A DNA stretch of 64,000 nt from Diphasiastrum complanatum (GCA_029204225.1 CM055109.1:3238147-3302146), one strand, 5' to 3'. Counted from the stretch's first letter, positions 12,838 to 24,727 are shown. The notes: generated from the letters alone by a model not told the origin. Numbers and translations are program-made.

Positions 12838-13275
12838 GAGTTAGAAATCAGTTGTGATCTGATTCATTAGTATAAGCTCTAAATGTGATGATGTAATTAG
12901 TGTACAGTTTATTTGGTTTATTGTATATGGTTGTGATCGGGACATGACCAGTTAGAATATATCGATTGGGCACTGATCCCGTAGATGGCTACTTGGGTTA
13001 GCCGGGTAGCCGCACGTAGGAAAAATTAGCCTGTACAGAGTTATATACAGTACTTGCTATACTCAGGGGCATGTCCTGAGTTTGTCGGTCAAATTTGGTC
13101 ATATTGGGCCTGATCTTAGTTTGACAGGTGGTAGGCCAATTTTAGGACACCTGCCTTTTCATGTAGTTTGTGAATACTCTATATGTATAGTGTTTCTTTG
13201 TAATCTAACAACTTTTGTTGTGCCATCTTTGAGAGCTTGTGAGGAGTGGCTATGGTGATTGTGTGATGTGCATAC
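12838..13275 (+). repeat. LTR-like sequence following E2
   Basis: It follows a polypurine tract and begins TTAGAAATCAGTTGTGATC. Near 13176 there is TATA-like ACTCTATATGTATAG. The first 50 bases recur at 58493-58541, where an A-type LTR interrupts them. It stops at about 13275 against the transposase-like fragment. The exact end is uncertain. Confidence 0.5.
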
Positions 13276-13279
13276 TGCA

Positions 13280-14297
13280 CTAGATCCTAACGGAATTTCA
13301 ACTATTAAAATGTATGTTCAATGTATCTCATGGCACTAACTCTAAACACCCTTGTTTGTACTACATGAAAACAACAAAAGACATGACAAGGAGTACAGGA
13401 ATATCAAGAGATCAAGAAGATCCTAATTGAAAATCTGTACTACCGATTATTCTACGAAATGTTCATATCTGTACATTGCATGTGGAGGTGCGTATTATAA
13501 AAAATAATATATCTTCACATCTTGTTTGCATGGAATTCTGAGCCAGAGGCCTCTGCAAAGGAAGCTAATTCCAGATTAGAGGATGTGTTGTCCAAAGCAG
13601 GCTTACATAAAGGCCATGTTAAAATAAAAAAAGATGATAAGTTATCAGGTAAAACAAGAAATATTTCATGCAAGCCGAGCATTGGAGGATCTAAAGCTCG
13701 CAGATTTTTATCAAATTATTATGGCAAACAATCTAAGCTTCAATACATGGTTTGGAAAGAAATTATTGTAGCAACTCAAGATTTCAAAAAAGAAGGTTCT
13801 ACTTATATACACAAAGTAGAAGTTTGGAAAAAGTTAGACAACTTGGTGCAATACTTGAGAAAAGATAAATTTTCAAATACTGATGTTCAAATGATACAGA
13901 AAACAATCAATGAATTTGTGGATGCATGGGGTGTTGATCATATAACACATTATATGGTAAGATTTTGATTTTACACTACGATAGACAAATATGTGCAATT
14001 AAATTAGATACTTTTGGTACTGATTTAGATTATGTTTTTATGACATGCAGCACATATTACGATATCATTCGACATTCTTTGCAAAAAATAGTGGAAGTCT
14101 TAGCATATGGTCATCGCAAGGAACGGAAAAATCTCATTGGCAAGCAAGAGCGGCATTTCATAAAAGTACACAACATGGCGAGACTAGCACAAAAAACAGC
14201 CATATACTGCAACTTTTCCAATGGTTTTACAGAAAAATCCAAATTCGTCATAATACAAAATCGACGGATTATAAAAAATTTCATTTGCTAATGAATG
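13280..14297 (+). pseudogene. Transposase-like gene fragment, copy 1
   Basis: Homologous along its length to 62890-63480. The first part matches the zinc-knuckle region of copy 2 but has a frame break and stops. The best frame runs 13522-13956 (EANSRLEDVLSKAGLHKGHV, SCKPSIGGSKARRFLSNYY), with a splice donor TATATG/GTAAG at 13957 and acceptor GACATGCAG at 14042-14050. The next exon (14051-14297) starts HILRYHS and holds SGSLSIWSSQGTEKSHWQAR. Splicing restores the reading frame between two conserved blocks, so the intron is real for the ancestor. I recognise this only as an uncharacterised eukaryotic family that looks transposon-borne; the DDE residues are not proven. It ends at the copia C junction. 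Confidence 0.6.
13957..14050 (+). other. Intron in the transposase-like fragment
   Basis: 94 bases, GT...AG, AT-rich, with several stops in the reading frame. It separates exon ends whose joined frame continues the conserved protein. An intron argues for descent from a DNA transposon or host-type gene and not from a retrotransposon. Confidence 0.65.
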
Positions 14298-16908
14298 TTT
14301 GAAGAAGCAAAGAGATGAAGGTAGCAAGCAAATCAACTTTACTACTAATGATGAGGATCTAGGTGGTGGTGATTCTCTTTTGATGTGTTGTTCAAGTCCA
14401 ATATCAAGTGAAGGTGACAAGGATTCATGGTGGATTGATAGTGGAGCTAGTTCACACATGACTAGTCACAAGGAGTTCTTTACTTCTTTGGTCACTTATG
14501 ATGGAGCCAAGAAAGCAATTCACATGGCCAATGGTGGTGAGTGTGTGATCGAAGGTATTGGTTCAATTCCTATTTGTCTCTCTACTAATAGGAAAGCAAG
14601 ACTTGATGGTGTTCTTTACATTCCTTCACTTTCAAAGAATTTGCTAAGTGTTGGTCAAATAATAGAGAAAGGATACATGGTAAAGTTTGGTGGTGATGCT
14701 TGTTTCAATACAAAGGAATAGATCTTGGTTGCTAGGGGCAATAGACAAGGTAGACTTTTCAAGAGGATGGAATGGAAAGGAGATTGGTCTCAACTTTCCA
14801 AAGTTCCTTTTAGCATCAATAAGATTGGTGGATCTTATGCAAAGTCTAAAAAGCTTCCTTATGCTAGACCTAGGTCAATATCTAATATGCTTCTTGGAGA
14901 TGTTCATCTTTGTGCTAACTTGGCTAGTCTTGAGGATAATGATGGTGTTTCAATGGTTCTTCATGGCAAGTGCAAGCATGCAAAAGGTAAGGAAAGAGCT
15001 AACTTCATCAATGGAGGTGAAGGTTCTTCCTTGAAAAAGATTGTTGTTAATGATTTCTTTGATCATATGGAAAAAGATGTTGTTAGGTGCATGCATGAAG
15101 GAGATGGTTCTTCTACATTCTTTTTTTATGATTCCAAGAAAGTAATTTTTCCAGCAAATGGAGTCACGTGTCTTCATAAAGAGAGTATATCAAATGTTTC
15201 TATCAAGAGACTTGGTGAGGGAGATAGTCACAAGTCAAGAAGAAGAGAAGTATGTGAAAAGTTCAAAGTAGGATGTACTTTGATTGATGTCATTGTGAAT
15301 GATAGTGAGGAAGAATCATTATCATATGAGTCATTACCTAAAACATTGAGTAGAAGTTCTTGTTTCAAAAGAGAGAGTACTTCAATCATCCTTATGTTGA
15401 AGGTACTAATAATTTTTTTCATGGCTTCTAATGTTTTTGAGGTTTCTACTTCTTATGATGCAATCATTAAGAGGGAGTCTTACGAAGGAAAGAACAATGG
15501 AAGATTGGTTCTTGGGAAGATCCAAGGCATGGATCTCACATCTCTTCATCAACTCAAAGGATTCTATGATTGTGAATTGATCACTCATGGTCGAGATGGC
15601 AAAAGGTTGGTTGGAGAAGACTACATGGAACAAATCGAGAGGCAATTTTTTCAAGACAAGGGAGATCTCATTGGTGAGCTTATTGAGGTTTGTTATGGAC
15701 TCAAGAAGGCTGGATTTATTAGGTTTAATACTCATCTTCACCTACTCTACTTCATGCTGGATGGAAAGTTTGGAATCTATCTTTTGATTTATGATGGTGA
15801 CATTGGTGACATTGTATTCACTAACCTTTGTGGAAATTCAAGATCAAGCATTGATGAGATCTTGTTGGATCTAGATTATATGTTTGAGAGAGAGTATTTC
15901 CAGAGGTTCAGGTCTAAAGATATTCATATCTTTGATATCTCTGATGATCGAGAGAAAGGTAAGCAGGTGGAAGCGACTCATTTTGCTTTACTCACATGTT
16001 TTGGAGAATTTTCTTGTGTAGATGATGCTATGCAAGTGGATATTGGTTCTCATGGTTTTCATACTGGAAAAGAAAGTAATGGATTTGAAAAAAAAAGTTT
16101 GTTCCATAACTTTGATGGTCAAGAGGAAGATCAAGAGGTTGGTCTCAAAGGGCTTCAATAACACAAAAGGAAATGTGGCAATTTGGAGCTAGTCAAGAGC
16201 ATCAAAGGAGAGGTAATTGGCAAAGATGTTATGGATCTATTTTTGTAGCTTATTAAAAACTCAATTAAGTTCAAAGGAGAAGCAAGGAAGTGTTATTCAA
16301 GTTTACTTTACTTGTTCTATCTCATGTTTGAACTATTTCATGTGGATGTGTGCAAATTGTCAAGATATGGACAAACTAGCTACATTGTCTTGCAATATCT
16401 TATTGTTGGAGTTGTACTAGCATTCTTGGCTGGTTTTGCTGATGGAAATGAAGCTATTAGAGGTTCATTATTTCACTCATTCATGGCCAAGTCATCAAGT
16501 GTTGATGATATCTTGTGGAAAGATGGAGATGGAGGCTCATTCATAGAGTTTTATGGTGGAGACATATCAAGAAAGGACAAAGTTGGAGGAGACAAGCAAG
16601 CAAATGGCCATCACTCACATTTATTGTTTGGTTGCTGTAATTTTCCAGAGAGTTCAAAGTTTGAAACATGGAAGAATTATTTCATTCACATTCTATTTGG
16701 TTCTTCATGTTCTAGTTATATCTTGATGTGTAAAATTGATGTAAGAGATGGTGAAGCATCCAATTTGGACACTATTCTCTATATCAATTATGAAAGATAC
16801 TTTAGAACCTTAGAAAGGAGATCTATACTTAGGATCGAGATCATTCTAAAGTTGGATCAAAGTAGTATGGTTAAAACTATGCCAAAACTAGTTGAAGAGA
16901 GAGTGTGA
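14298..16908 (+). pseudogene. Rearranged Ty1/copia element C (protease plus altered pol)
   Basis: The left end enters a copia polyprotein just after the zinc knuckle; gag and the 5' LTR are missing. 14298-14721 carries a good protease (WWIDSGASSHMT) and ends in TAG. A second ORF, 14725-16161, is open for 478 residues but only loosely follows copia integrase and reverse transcriptase: LPYARPRSIS matches the integrase zinc region of element D, and YMEQIERQFF, CYGLKKAGF and IYLLIYDGDI mirror RT blocks, with YVDD changed to YDGD. A third ORF, 16312-16908, ends LVEERV at the LTR like element D. No working RT is left. The long open frames are odd for plain decay. Confidence 0.72.
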
Positions 16909-17520
16909 GAGATTTCAACTAGTTTAGTCTAGTTTAGTCACCATTTTGGTAAATTGTCAATAAGAGGCCAAAACTCATTTTAGACTTATAGATAAATTTT
17001 TTGAAGTTATATTAGTTTAAAATACATTCAATAAACACTTTTTGAAAGTGTGGGAAAGTTGGTAGTCGAGTTTGAGAGAGATTCAAATTTGAACTTTGGG
17101 TACATTGAATCTAGACCCAAAAATAGTAGGGTTTACATTTTGGAGGAAAAGCCAAGTGGCAAAATAGGGTCTGGACACTCTATAAAAGGATGTAACTCAT
17201 GGAGAGACACATCTTCTCTCTTCTCTCTCTCAATTCATTATTATACATGGTTCTCTTTGGGTTCTACTACTCATTGGTGCACTATCTTGGTGATATCTTG
17301 CAATCTTGTGTGTAGAATGCTTATTTATTGCTATTTTCGGTTCCACACGTGTGAAATATAGTAGGGTACTATAATTTTATGGATAACAAACATATTTTAT
17401 GTTTTGGTTCATGTTTGATCAATATCTCTTAGAGTTTGCATCTCATTTTGTATGTAGATGCTGTTTTTTCTACATTGGCAGGATTGTTGGTTTGCTCCTT
17501 ATTGTAACCAAAGATCAGGG
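16904..17520 (+). repeat. 3' LTR of copia element C
   Basis: Begins TGTGAGAGATTTCAACTAG, overlapping the stop of the last ORF as in element D. TATA box CTATAAAAG at 17180-17188, pyrimidine-rich leader at 17216-17240, and palindrome CACACGTGTG at 17344-17353 shared with the D LTR. The right end is set by alignment with 32061-32794 and is approximate. Confidence 0.65.
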
Positions 17521-17734
17521 ACATGGATTGGATCTTGAATGATCTAAAATCCTTCAAACAATATTGCTTTCGAGCGTGCATCTCTTTTCTGCAAACAATC
17601 TCTGTAGATATTGCGTTCGAAACCGATATTCAGTGTTGGTATCGATCTCAAGCGTCCTTTCATCGCAAATTTTTTTGTTTTGATCCACTTTTGTTTTGTT
17701 CAAACTTCTTTTTGTTAATTTTCTTCTTCCAAGA

Positions 17735-19834
17735 ATGATGGCCAGTACCAAATCCACGGCCCATGCCATCACCACTGTACAGCCATCCCATTCTCGTGTT
17801 CCCCCTGGTACTAGCCGTAGGCATGGCAAGAAGCAGGTCTGGCTGAGGGAGATCAGAAAACTCCAGAGATCAACTGAATTGTTGACCCCTAGAGCTTCTT
17901 TTGGCCGATCTGTACAGAATGTCACTCTGTCACTTGGGCTGGATGTTCGTTTTGCCGTGACAACCATGCAGGCCTTGCAGGGTGCTGCAAAAGTTTTTCT
18001 GTCTCATTTTTTTGAGGATACTTGTCTTTTGGTAGTGCATGGTAAGTGTGTCACCATCATGCCAAAGGATTTTGTCATTCTCAAAAGGCTTCGGGACAGA
18101 TATTCTGGTCTGCATGTTGATAATGTCAGCACCTCCAGAGACCTGCCTCTGGATAGAACCAACATGCCTACTACCTCTAGGAGGAAGAGAAAGCAGGCTG
18201 TCCTCAAGAAGGCTAAATCTCGAAGGCCAACTGCTTCTCTTCCTCCTAGACGTATCCCAGCCAAGAGACCCCGTGTTTTCCTGAGCTCTGAGTCAGATGC
18301 TGGAGAATGACTCAGATCGAGAATCTTCACCCAGTCCTCCTCCTGTTATTCGTCTACCTCCTCTGTAGGTTTCATCACCAAAAGTGTTGATTACCCAAGA
18401 GGAGCTAGACAGAATAACAGAGAAATCTGTAAATATTCTTTCCACTTCTATTTCTGCTCATGTACATAATGTTTTTGTGAGACTTCCATACGATCCAGCC
18501 CAGGTTTTTTTTTATTCTGACCATTATAATCAATACGAGGCCTACCTAGCTAACAAAATTGATCTTCTCGGCAACTTCTTTGATTTTTTTCTTTCAGATA
18601 CACGTAGAAGCTTTAGATTAGGTCCCAAATTTTGTGCCGAGCTAAAAGATAAGACCTCAAAAATTTCAAATGCAATAGTAGAGCTGGAGTTTCTTTTTTG
18701 CAGAATAGTATTAGTTTCGATTCCCATGGTATAGTTTTTGTAGTTAGTCCATTTTTCATGGGAGCGGTAAAGGCGAAAGAAGCCAATTTTGAGAAGGCTG
18801 TCCATTTTATCGAGTGCAGTCCTATGGCAAAATTTTATTTGATTCCATATGAAAATAAGTAAGGATTGCTCTTTTCTTTTTGTTGCTTTAATTTGGATTG
18901 TTGCATGCCTCATTGCTTTAATAAGAACGGATTTTTTTCATAAATATGAATTTAACGATATTTGTATCTTGGTTGTTGCAGTCGGCATTGGAGCCTAAAC
19001 ATTCTTTTTGTAAAGATAAATAAGGAGGGAGTATCATATTTTCTATGTGTAAAATTAAACTCAACTGCAAATACACATAGAGAATTTAATTCTCTACTTC
19101 ATGATGTCGTTCGGGAAATACCGACAACAACAACTTCGATTGGAGATATAACCATTAAATCTCACAAGGTATATTCAATTTATCTCTGATATGCATGTAT
19201 TTCTTTTTTTAATTCAAATGTATCGTCATAGCATAAATAAAATTTCTATCCAAATATTACTAATTTTCATTCTATATATGCAGTGTGTACAACAAAATGA
19301 CACACTTTTAGTCGTGCATGGTTCGTCCTGTACAATACGAAGCTATTTTTTGAATGGTATAATTTACAAACGGATGTAGATATTGAAAAGATAATATTCT
19401 ATTTATTTGTAGTTCATTTCATATTTTATTACTATCATTGTTTATAATTTGCTGATTCTCGTGTTTTGTGATGACAGTTCACTCTTGAGCCGTATACTCC
19501 TGATGATATATATAGATTTCGGCAAGAGTTGATCAGAACCTTTGCCCAGTACGGTGTAAGCGTTGCACCTGCAATCGAGGGCCCTCAAAGAAAAGCTGCT
19601 CCTGCCTTAACAGCCTTTCAGGTTGTTCAGGATGCAGATCTTATTTTATATGATCAAAAAGGAATAAAAGTCCTTTCCAATACAGAGGAAGGCAATTTTG
19701 TAGCAGATATTCCTCTTGTCTTAAAAGGCATTGAGGCCCTTCCTGAAACAGAGGAGGGCGAGATTATAGAAGGAGCTGTTGCTTTATTAGTTCCTAATAC
19801 TAATATAGAAAATATAGAAAAATTGATTGAATAG
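17735..19834 (+). pseudogene. Histone H3-like domain fused to a Ulp1/C48-like protease
   Basis: Residues 1-120 are an H3 histone: start MMASTKSTAHA echoes ARTKQTARKS, LREIRKLQRSTELL (residues about 36-49) is the alpha-N helix, DVRF and MQALQGAA follow alpha-1/alpha-2, and FFEDTCLLVVHGKCVTIMPK is the alpha-2/alpha-3 signature. The tail is about 12 residues short and lacks the K9 context; loop 1 has no CENH3-type insertion. A basic region follows (RRKRKQAVLKKAKSRR), then a Ser/Asp/Glu/Pro linker, a helical region (18384-18700) and a C48 fold: FYLIPYEN, then RHWSLNILF with the catalytic His, then VQQND. Introns at 18859-18981 and 19169-19283, another ending at 19477; last exon 19478-19834. Breaks: frameshift at about 18305, TAG at 18366-18368, frameshift near the T-run at 18690-18700, frameshift near 19305, and Arg (19313-19315) where Cys is expected. 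Start at 17735 or 17738. Confidence 0.8.
18859..18981 (+). other. Intron in the H3/C48 gene
   Basis: Donor AATAA/GTAAGG, acceptor GTTGCAG. Removing it joins the segment ending LIPYEN to RHWSLNIL in frame, exactly the place where C48 proteases have the core strand and catalytic His. A second intron, 19169-19283 (CACAAG/GTATAT to TATGCAG), joins IKSHK to CVQQND in frame. Confidence 0.7.
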
Positions 19835-20198
19835 AGATCTATTTGTAAATAGAGACATAAAACAAAAAAGATACAATCATTTTACTTGTAAACAACCCGT
19901 TTATGGGTTTTTTTTAATTGATATCACAATAGATTCTTACAATCAGCTTGTGTCCATAGTCTAATAATGAAATGCAATTTTTCTATAATGATAAAAAGAC
20001 ATTGGCATGTATTTGTTGATAGTGAATCTCAATGTTCTTCCATAAGTTGGATTGTTTCGCCAATATCTCTGCATTTGATCTCAGCTCATTTCTTTTACAT
20101 ACCTGCATAAAATTAATACAAAGTTAGTTAGAATTAGTCCAGAGTTTGTATTAGAAAGTTTTGATTGAAACTATTCATAAAAGATCGAGTGTTTACAG
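19835..20198. other. AT-rich spacer between two convergent gene remnants
   Basis: No ORF or repeat recognised. It separates the H3/C48 gene end (plus) from the minus-strand remnant at 20199 and probably holds both 3' ends. Confidence 0.5.
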
Positions 20199-20936
20199 TT
20201 ACTTTACGAGTTTACCATTGAAAATGAATCTGAAGTCTGAAAGTACATCATCTTGTAGGAGCAATAGTTCCCACCGGATGTAGTTTAGACACCAATCTTC
20301 TTCCGCCTCAACACGTGTCAAAACGGCATCATTGTATATAATTTCAATATTTTTTCGTTTTGAATGTCCACTGGCTTCCAAGTCTTGATCAAGTGGCACC
20401 CATTTACCTTTATTTTTTTTCCATCTTTGATAATGGAAGCATAAGCTCAACATTTGTTTTTCAATTTGATAACGGAAGCACATGGAAGACATTTTAATTC
20501 TGCATTCTATTTCTCCATCTGATCTTTTGTCCTAGCCTTCATCCATAAGTTCAGATAATAAACTATCTGATAAATTTTTGCATACAAATATCGTTGGGGT
20601 TTTGTGTATATTGACATTTGAAAAGAAATCCACAAATATATTCAAGGAAATAAACCAACTCAATCTGACTGTTTTTTATCTCGTGCTCATTTTTAATGAA
20701 TTTTTTACATCATTATATATCTTGCAACGAAATCATTTTGAAACTATAGCATCTAGTGCAATCCATTCATCACTTTCAAAGCTAGATAATGGAATTGGTA
20801 CTATTTGTCCAAAATTTTCTTTTGTATCAGGAATGTACATTGATTCATAAAAAAAAATTCCACCATCAGCTAGATCTTTTGCAGTTCTACCTCGATATTG
20901 CAGCTGTCCAATATCAGTGTGAATAACATCTAACAC
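20199..20936 (-). pseudogene. Unrecognised protein remnant, part of a transposon-like gene
   Basis: Two minus-strand frames look coding. 20936-20733 reads IGQLQYRGRTAKDLADGGIF and goes on to YMYIPDTKENFGQIVPIPL-like text (actual residues ESMYIPDTKENFGQ). 20492-20199 reads WVPLDQDLEASGHSKRKNIE and ends with DVLSDFRFIFNGKLVK. Between them lie stops and frame breaks, so it is dead or has an intron there. Amino-acid composition and lack of low complexity suggest a real former protein. I cannot name it. It faces the H3/C48 remnant tail to tail, an arrangement repeated at 63.7 kb, where the transposase-like copy 2 faces another minus-strand ORF. Confidence 0.45.
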
Positions 20937-20945
20937 ACCTGCTAA

Positions 20946-21221
20946 AGATCCAATCGGCTCTCATTCTTTTTTCAACCAGATCGACTAAACAAAGATTGGT
21001 GGTATATTGTTCAAATTAAGCCATGCTCAAGACATGTACTCAAAAATGCATTTGTTGAAAATGAAATGGAAGATATAAATTTGGACAACACAAGTATATA
21101 TGATGAAGATGTACATATATCTTTGAGTTCTATAAATAGTGAAAAGCAGAGAATTGATTCTCATGATTCCGACGACTCAGATGATGAAGAGAACAACAAT
21201 GATTCTTTGCATGAGGACAAT
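20946..21221 (+). pseudogene. Acidic ORF fragment cut by element B
   Basis: An open frame holds DRLNKDWWYIVQIKPCSRHV, then an acidic Asp/Ser/Asn tail, and is cut at the ACAAT target duplication of element B. On the far side (31067) the frame would run 13 more codons to TGA. The WWYIVQIKP segment resembles the tail regions of plant CACTA-type transposon proteins (DUF4216-like); that is a guess from pattern only. Confidence 0.35.
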
Positions 21222-21693
21222 TGTAAAGAACCTGAAGGAATAACCCCTAAGATGAGGAACACAATAGGAGAGACTATGGAGCCAAACTGCCCAACCAATC
21301 CTAGATCAAACCTGGATCTGGCTCCCAAACTATGCCATGTGAAGCAAGAGGAGAAGAGAGAATCTGGTAACCTAAACCCAATATGTCGACGAGAGAATCC
21401 CTACCTCATTATATAGAGAGTAGAGTCATGTGCATGAAACCATGCAACCCCCATGCAGGTCAACTATAAATAGGTCACATCTCTTCATGCAGTCCTCCTG
21501 CCTATATCCATTACACAGGCATGCAATGCTCCATATGACTCAATTAGAGTGTCTGGGTCCTCTCAAGGTAATTAGTCACAAACAGGCCTCAACATGAAAT
21601 TAAATTTCGGCGTGACCAATAATCTCGAACACTGGAGGGCCGGTCTACCATATTAAGACTATTTCAGGTCCTTAACCGAATATGGCCATAACA
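21222..21693 (-). repeat. 3' LTR of element B
   Basis: In element sense it runs TGTTATGGCCATATTCGG...TCTTTACA, 472 bases, matching 30586-31061 closely with scattered substitutions and a short indel near the start of the plus-strand copy. Confidence 0.88.
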
Positions 21694-21706
21694 TTCTTCC
21701 CTCCTT
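21694..21706 (-). other. Polypurine tract of element B
   Basis: AAGGAGGGAAGAA in element sense directly abuts the 3' LTR. It primes plus-strand DNA synthesis in LTR elements. The same tract and neighbouring sequence occur at 62485-62497. Confidence 0.8.
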
Positions 21707-23725
21707 AAACTGCTTCTATCCTTAGAAGCTCCTCAGACAAGAAAGAATTATAAGAATAGTTTCTTTGACTTTAGATATTAACCAAAAAAATCATTGTCTT
21801 TAGTCTGACTTCCATATCAAACAAGTACTCAGAGATAAATCCATTTTCAATCGTTAATGTTTTTTCTGGAGTACAAACTCTAGTTTGAAAAGTACACTAA
21901 GAGATACATTTTCTCCACTGGGTTACATTCAACACAAGTTAGTAATATCACCTTCATGTAAATCATGTACATGAACCACTGAGTGAAATATTTTCTAACA
22001 TAGGAGATTTAAGTTAAAGAAAATAATAATTACAGGTTGAAATCATCCACAAATCTGGCAGAAAAAATTTTCAAGTACAGCTATCCTTAGAATTCAATTC
22101 TAAGATATGATAATTCATTCAACTAGAATCTCTAAAATCATTAAGATATAAAACGATTAAAACTCAACTCTGAGCATCCCAAATACTCTTTTGAGTTAAA
22201 TGCTCCTATTTCTAACACCAAATGCAAGAAAATAGCATTCATTCATCTTAATAGACTTGTCTGTCTCCTATGATAACTGGAGATCCAATCAAATGAAAAA
22301 TTGTACTCAAGCATCTGCAGACCATAAACTATAGTAGAATAGCATCCGCTAGATAAATAAGATAATGTCCATGAGATCCATAGGTTCTCAATCAAAATAC
22401 TGGAGTAGAGAGATTCAAAAACACTGATCTAAATTCTTACTCAAATAATAGACCAAGAAATAATCATCACACTTAAGAACCATTACAATTCCTTATGGAT
22501 TTGTGGTATCCATCTAATAGGCTAACAACCATCCAAATAAATGGATTCTCCAGTATTTGGGAACAAGAGATAATATCCTATAGTGATTATAGGATAGCTA
22601 GAAGATCAGTGGATCTCTAGAATATCAAACAAGGCAGTTAAGAATTTTCTGGAAGGAAAAGCTGATGGTATGGGATATCAGTAATTTTGGAAAGGGAACT
22701 CTAGGACTGTAAAAATCTGATGGTCAATGGTGTGGTTTAGTACCTAGTTGTGATATGGGAAAAAAGAAAACCGTTCGATCAACTGTGGGATATTTTTGGA
22801 AATTTATTTTAGTTTAGTACTAGGATCAGAGAGGGGTTGATTGAGTGGAATAAATTATGTAATTAGAGGTAAACTGGATTGGAACACTGTTGAGACTGAA
22901 TTTTATTTGTCTCAGAGATTTTCTGAATATGTTATTTACTCATGAGAAATAGAAAATATTTTGTAGCTGAGTTACAAGATCTCAGTGAGATATGTGAGTA
23001 ACATATGTGGGTTCTGGAGGAATCTACAAGATAAAAATGTGTTTATGTACTAGGTCATAGTGAGATTATTCACATATGTGCACAATTAATCTTGTATGAA
23101 TCTACTATGTATTCCTAGTTACTAGGGTTATTTGGTGCACTTAACCTAGTCGGTGAATATAAAAATGTGATCAAGTATTGTTTTGACAGATACTTGCAGA
23201 GTTAACAAATCTTTGGATTGGAGGTTTATGGATTAACTTATAAATGGTTTGGATGAGGATCTAAATGTGGTGTCATACTAGTATAATTGAGATCTGCACC
23301 TAGACATTTGAAATTTTTGAATCATTGGCAATTAACTTGAGTAGTTGATTACTCCAAGATGAAGTTAATTGGTAAAACGATCAGTGTGATGTGGATTCAC
23401 TGGGAACTGATGGTTTTGAATTATATTGCTTGTAAGATGCATGATTAGTGAATCATTTGTGTTCATCAGTTAAAATTGTGTGCATTGGATATACAGTATT
23501 CTTGGAATAGAGTATTCCTTAGTTAAGGAACAGACTTAGCTCATTAGTGATTGTATACCAAGGCACTCAATTGGATAACAAATCATAATGAATCCAAGAA
23601 TAATATCAGAATTGATATTCAGTAGGACTTTGGGTATCTAGATTTGATTCTAGATTGTAATGTAAAGTTTTTGTAGTTGAAGATGATTGTCATTTTGGTA
23701 TGCGTTCATTCTTTAATTACCAGTG
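21707..23725 (-). other. Internal region of element B, 3' part
   Basis: AT-rich, no coding frame of note on either strand. The part next to the polypurine tract (to about 22030) matches 62160-62484 inverted, so it is family sequence and not captured host DNA. Confidence 0.65.
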
Positions 23726-23730
23726 GTTAA

Positions 23731-24546
<816 letters not shown>

Positions 24547-24727
24547 GGGTCCACGGCCCAAAGTAGTGCCGGTCCCTCGTCACTAGGCTGCAACTGTCGT
24601 GAAGGGGTGCTATTGTCGGTTCGTTTATTGCTGGGACATGGGTGCTTCAAGAAAAGCGTGGATTCGGTTACATAAAACCTGAGGCTTATTGATTGTTGAT
24701 CAGCAAGAATCTAGACTTGCCAGATTT

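Noticed and set aside
17735-18310. Reading the H3-like domain as CENH3
   Set aside because: Loop 1 has no CENH3-type insertion and the alpha-N helix is closer to canonical H3; it derives from ordinary H3.
20946-21221. Firm assignment of the acidic ORF to a CACTA protein
   Set aside because: The resemblance is limited to one short segment; kept only as a guess.
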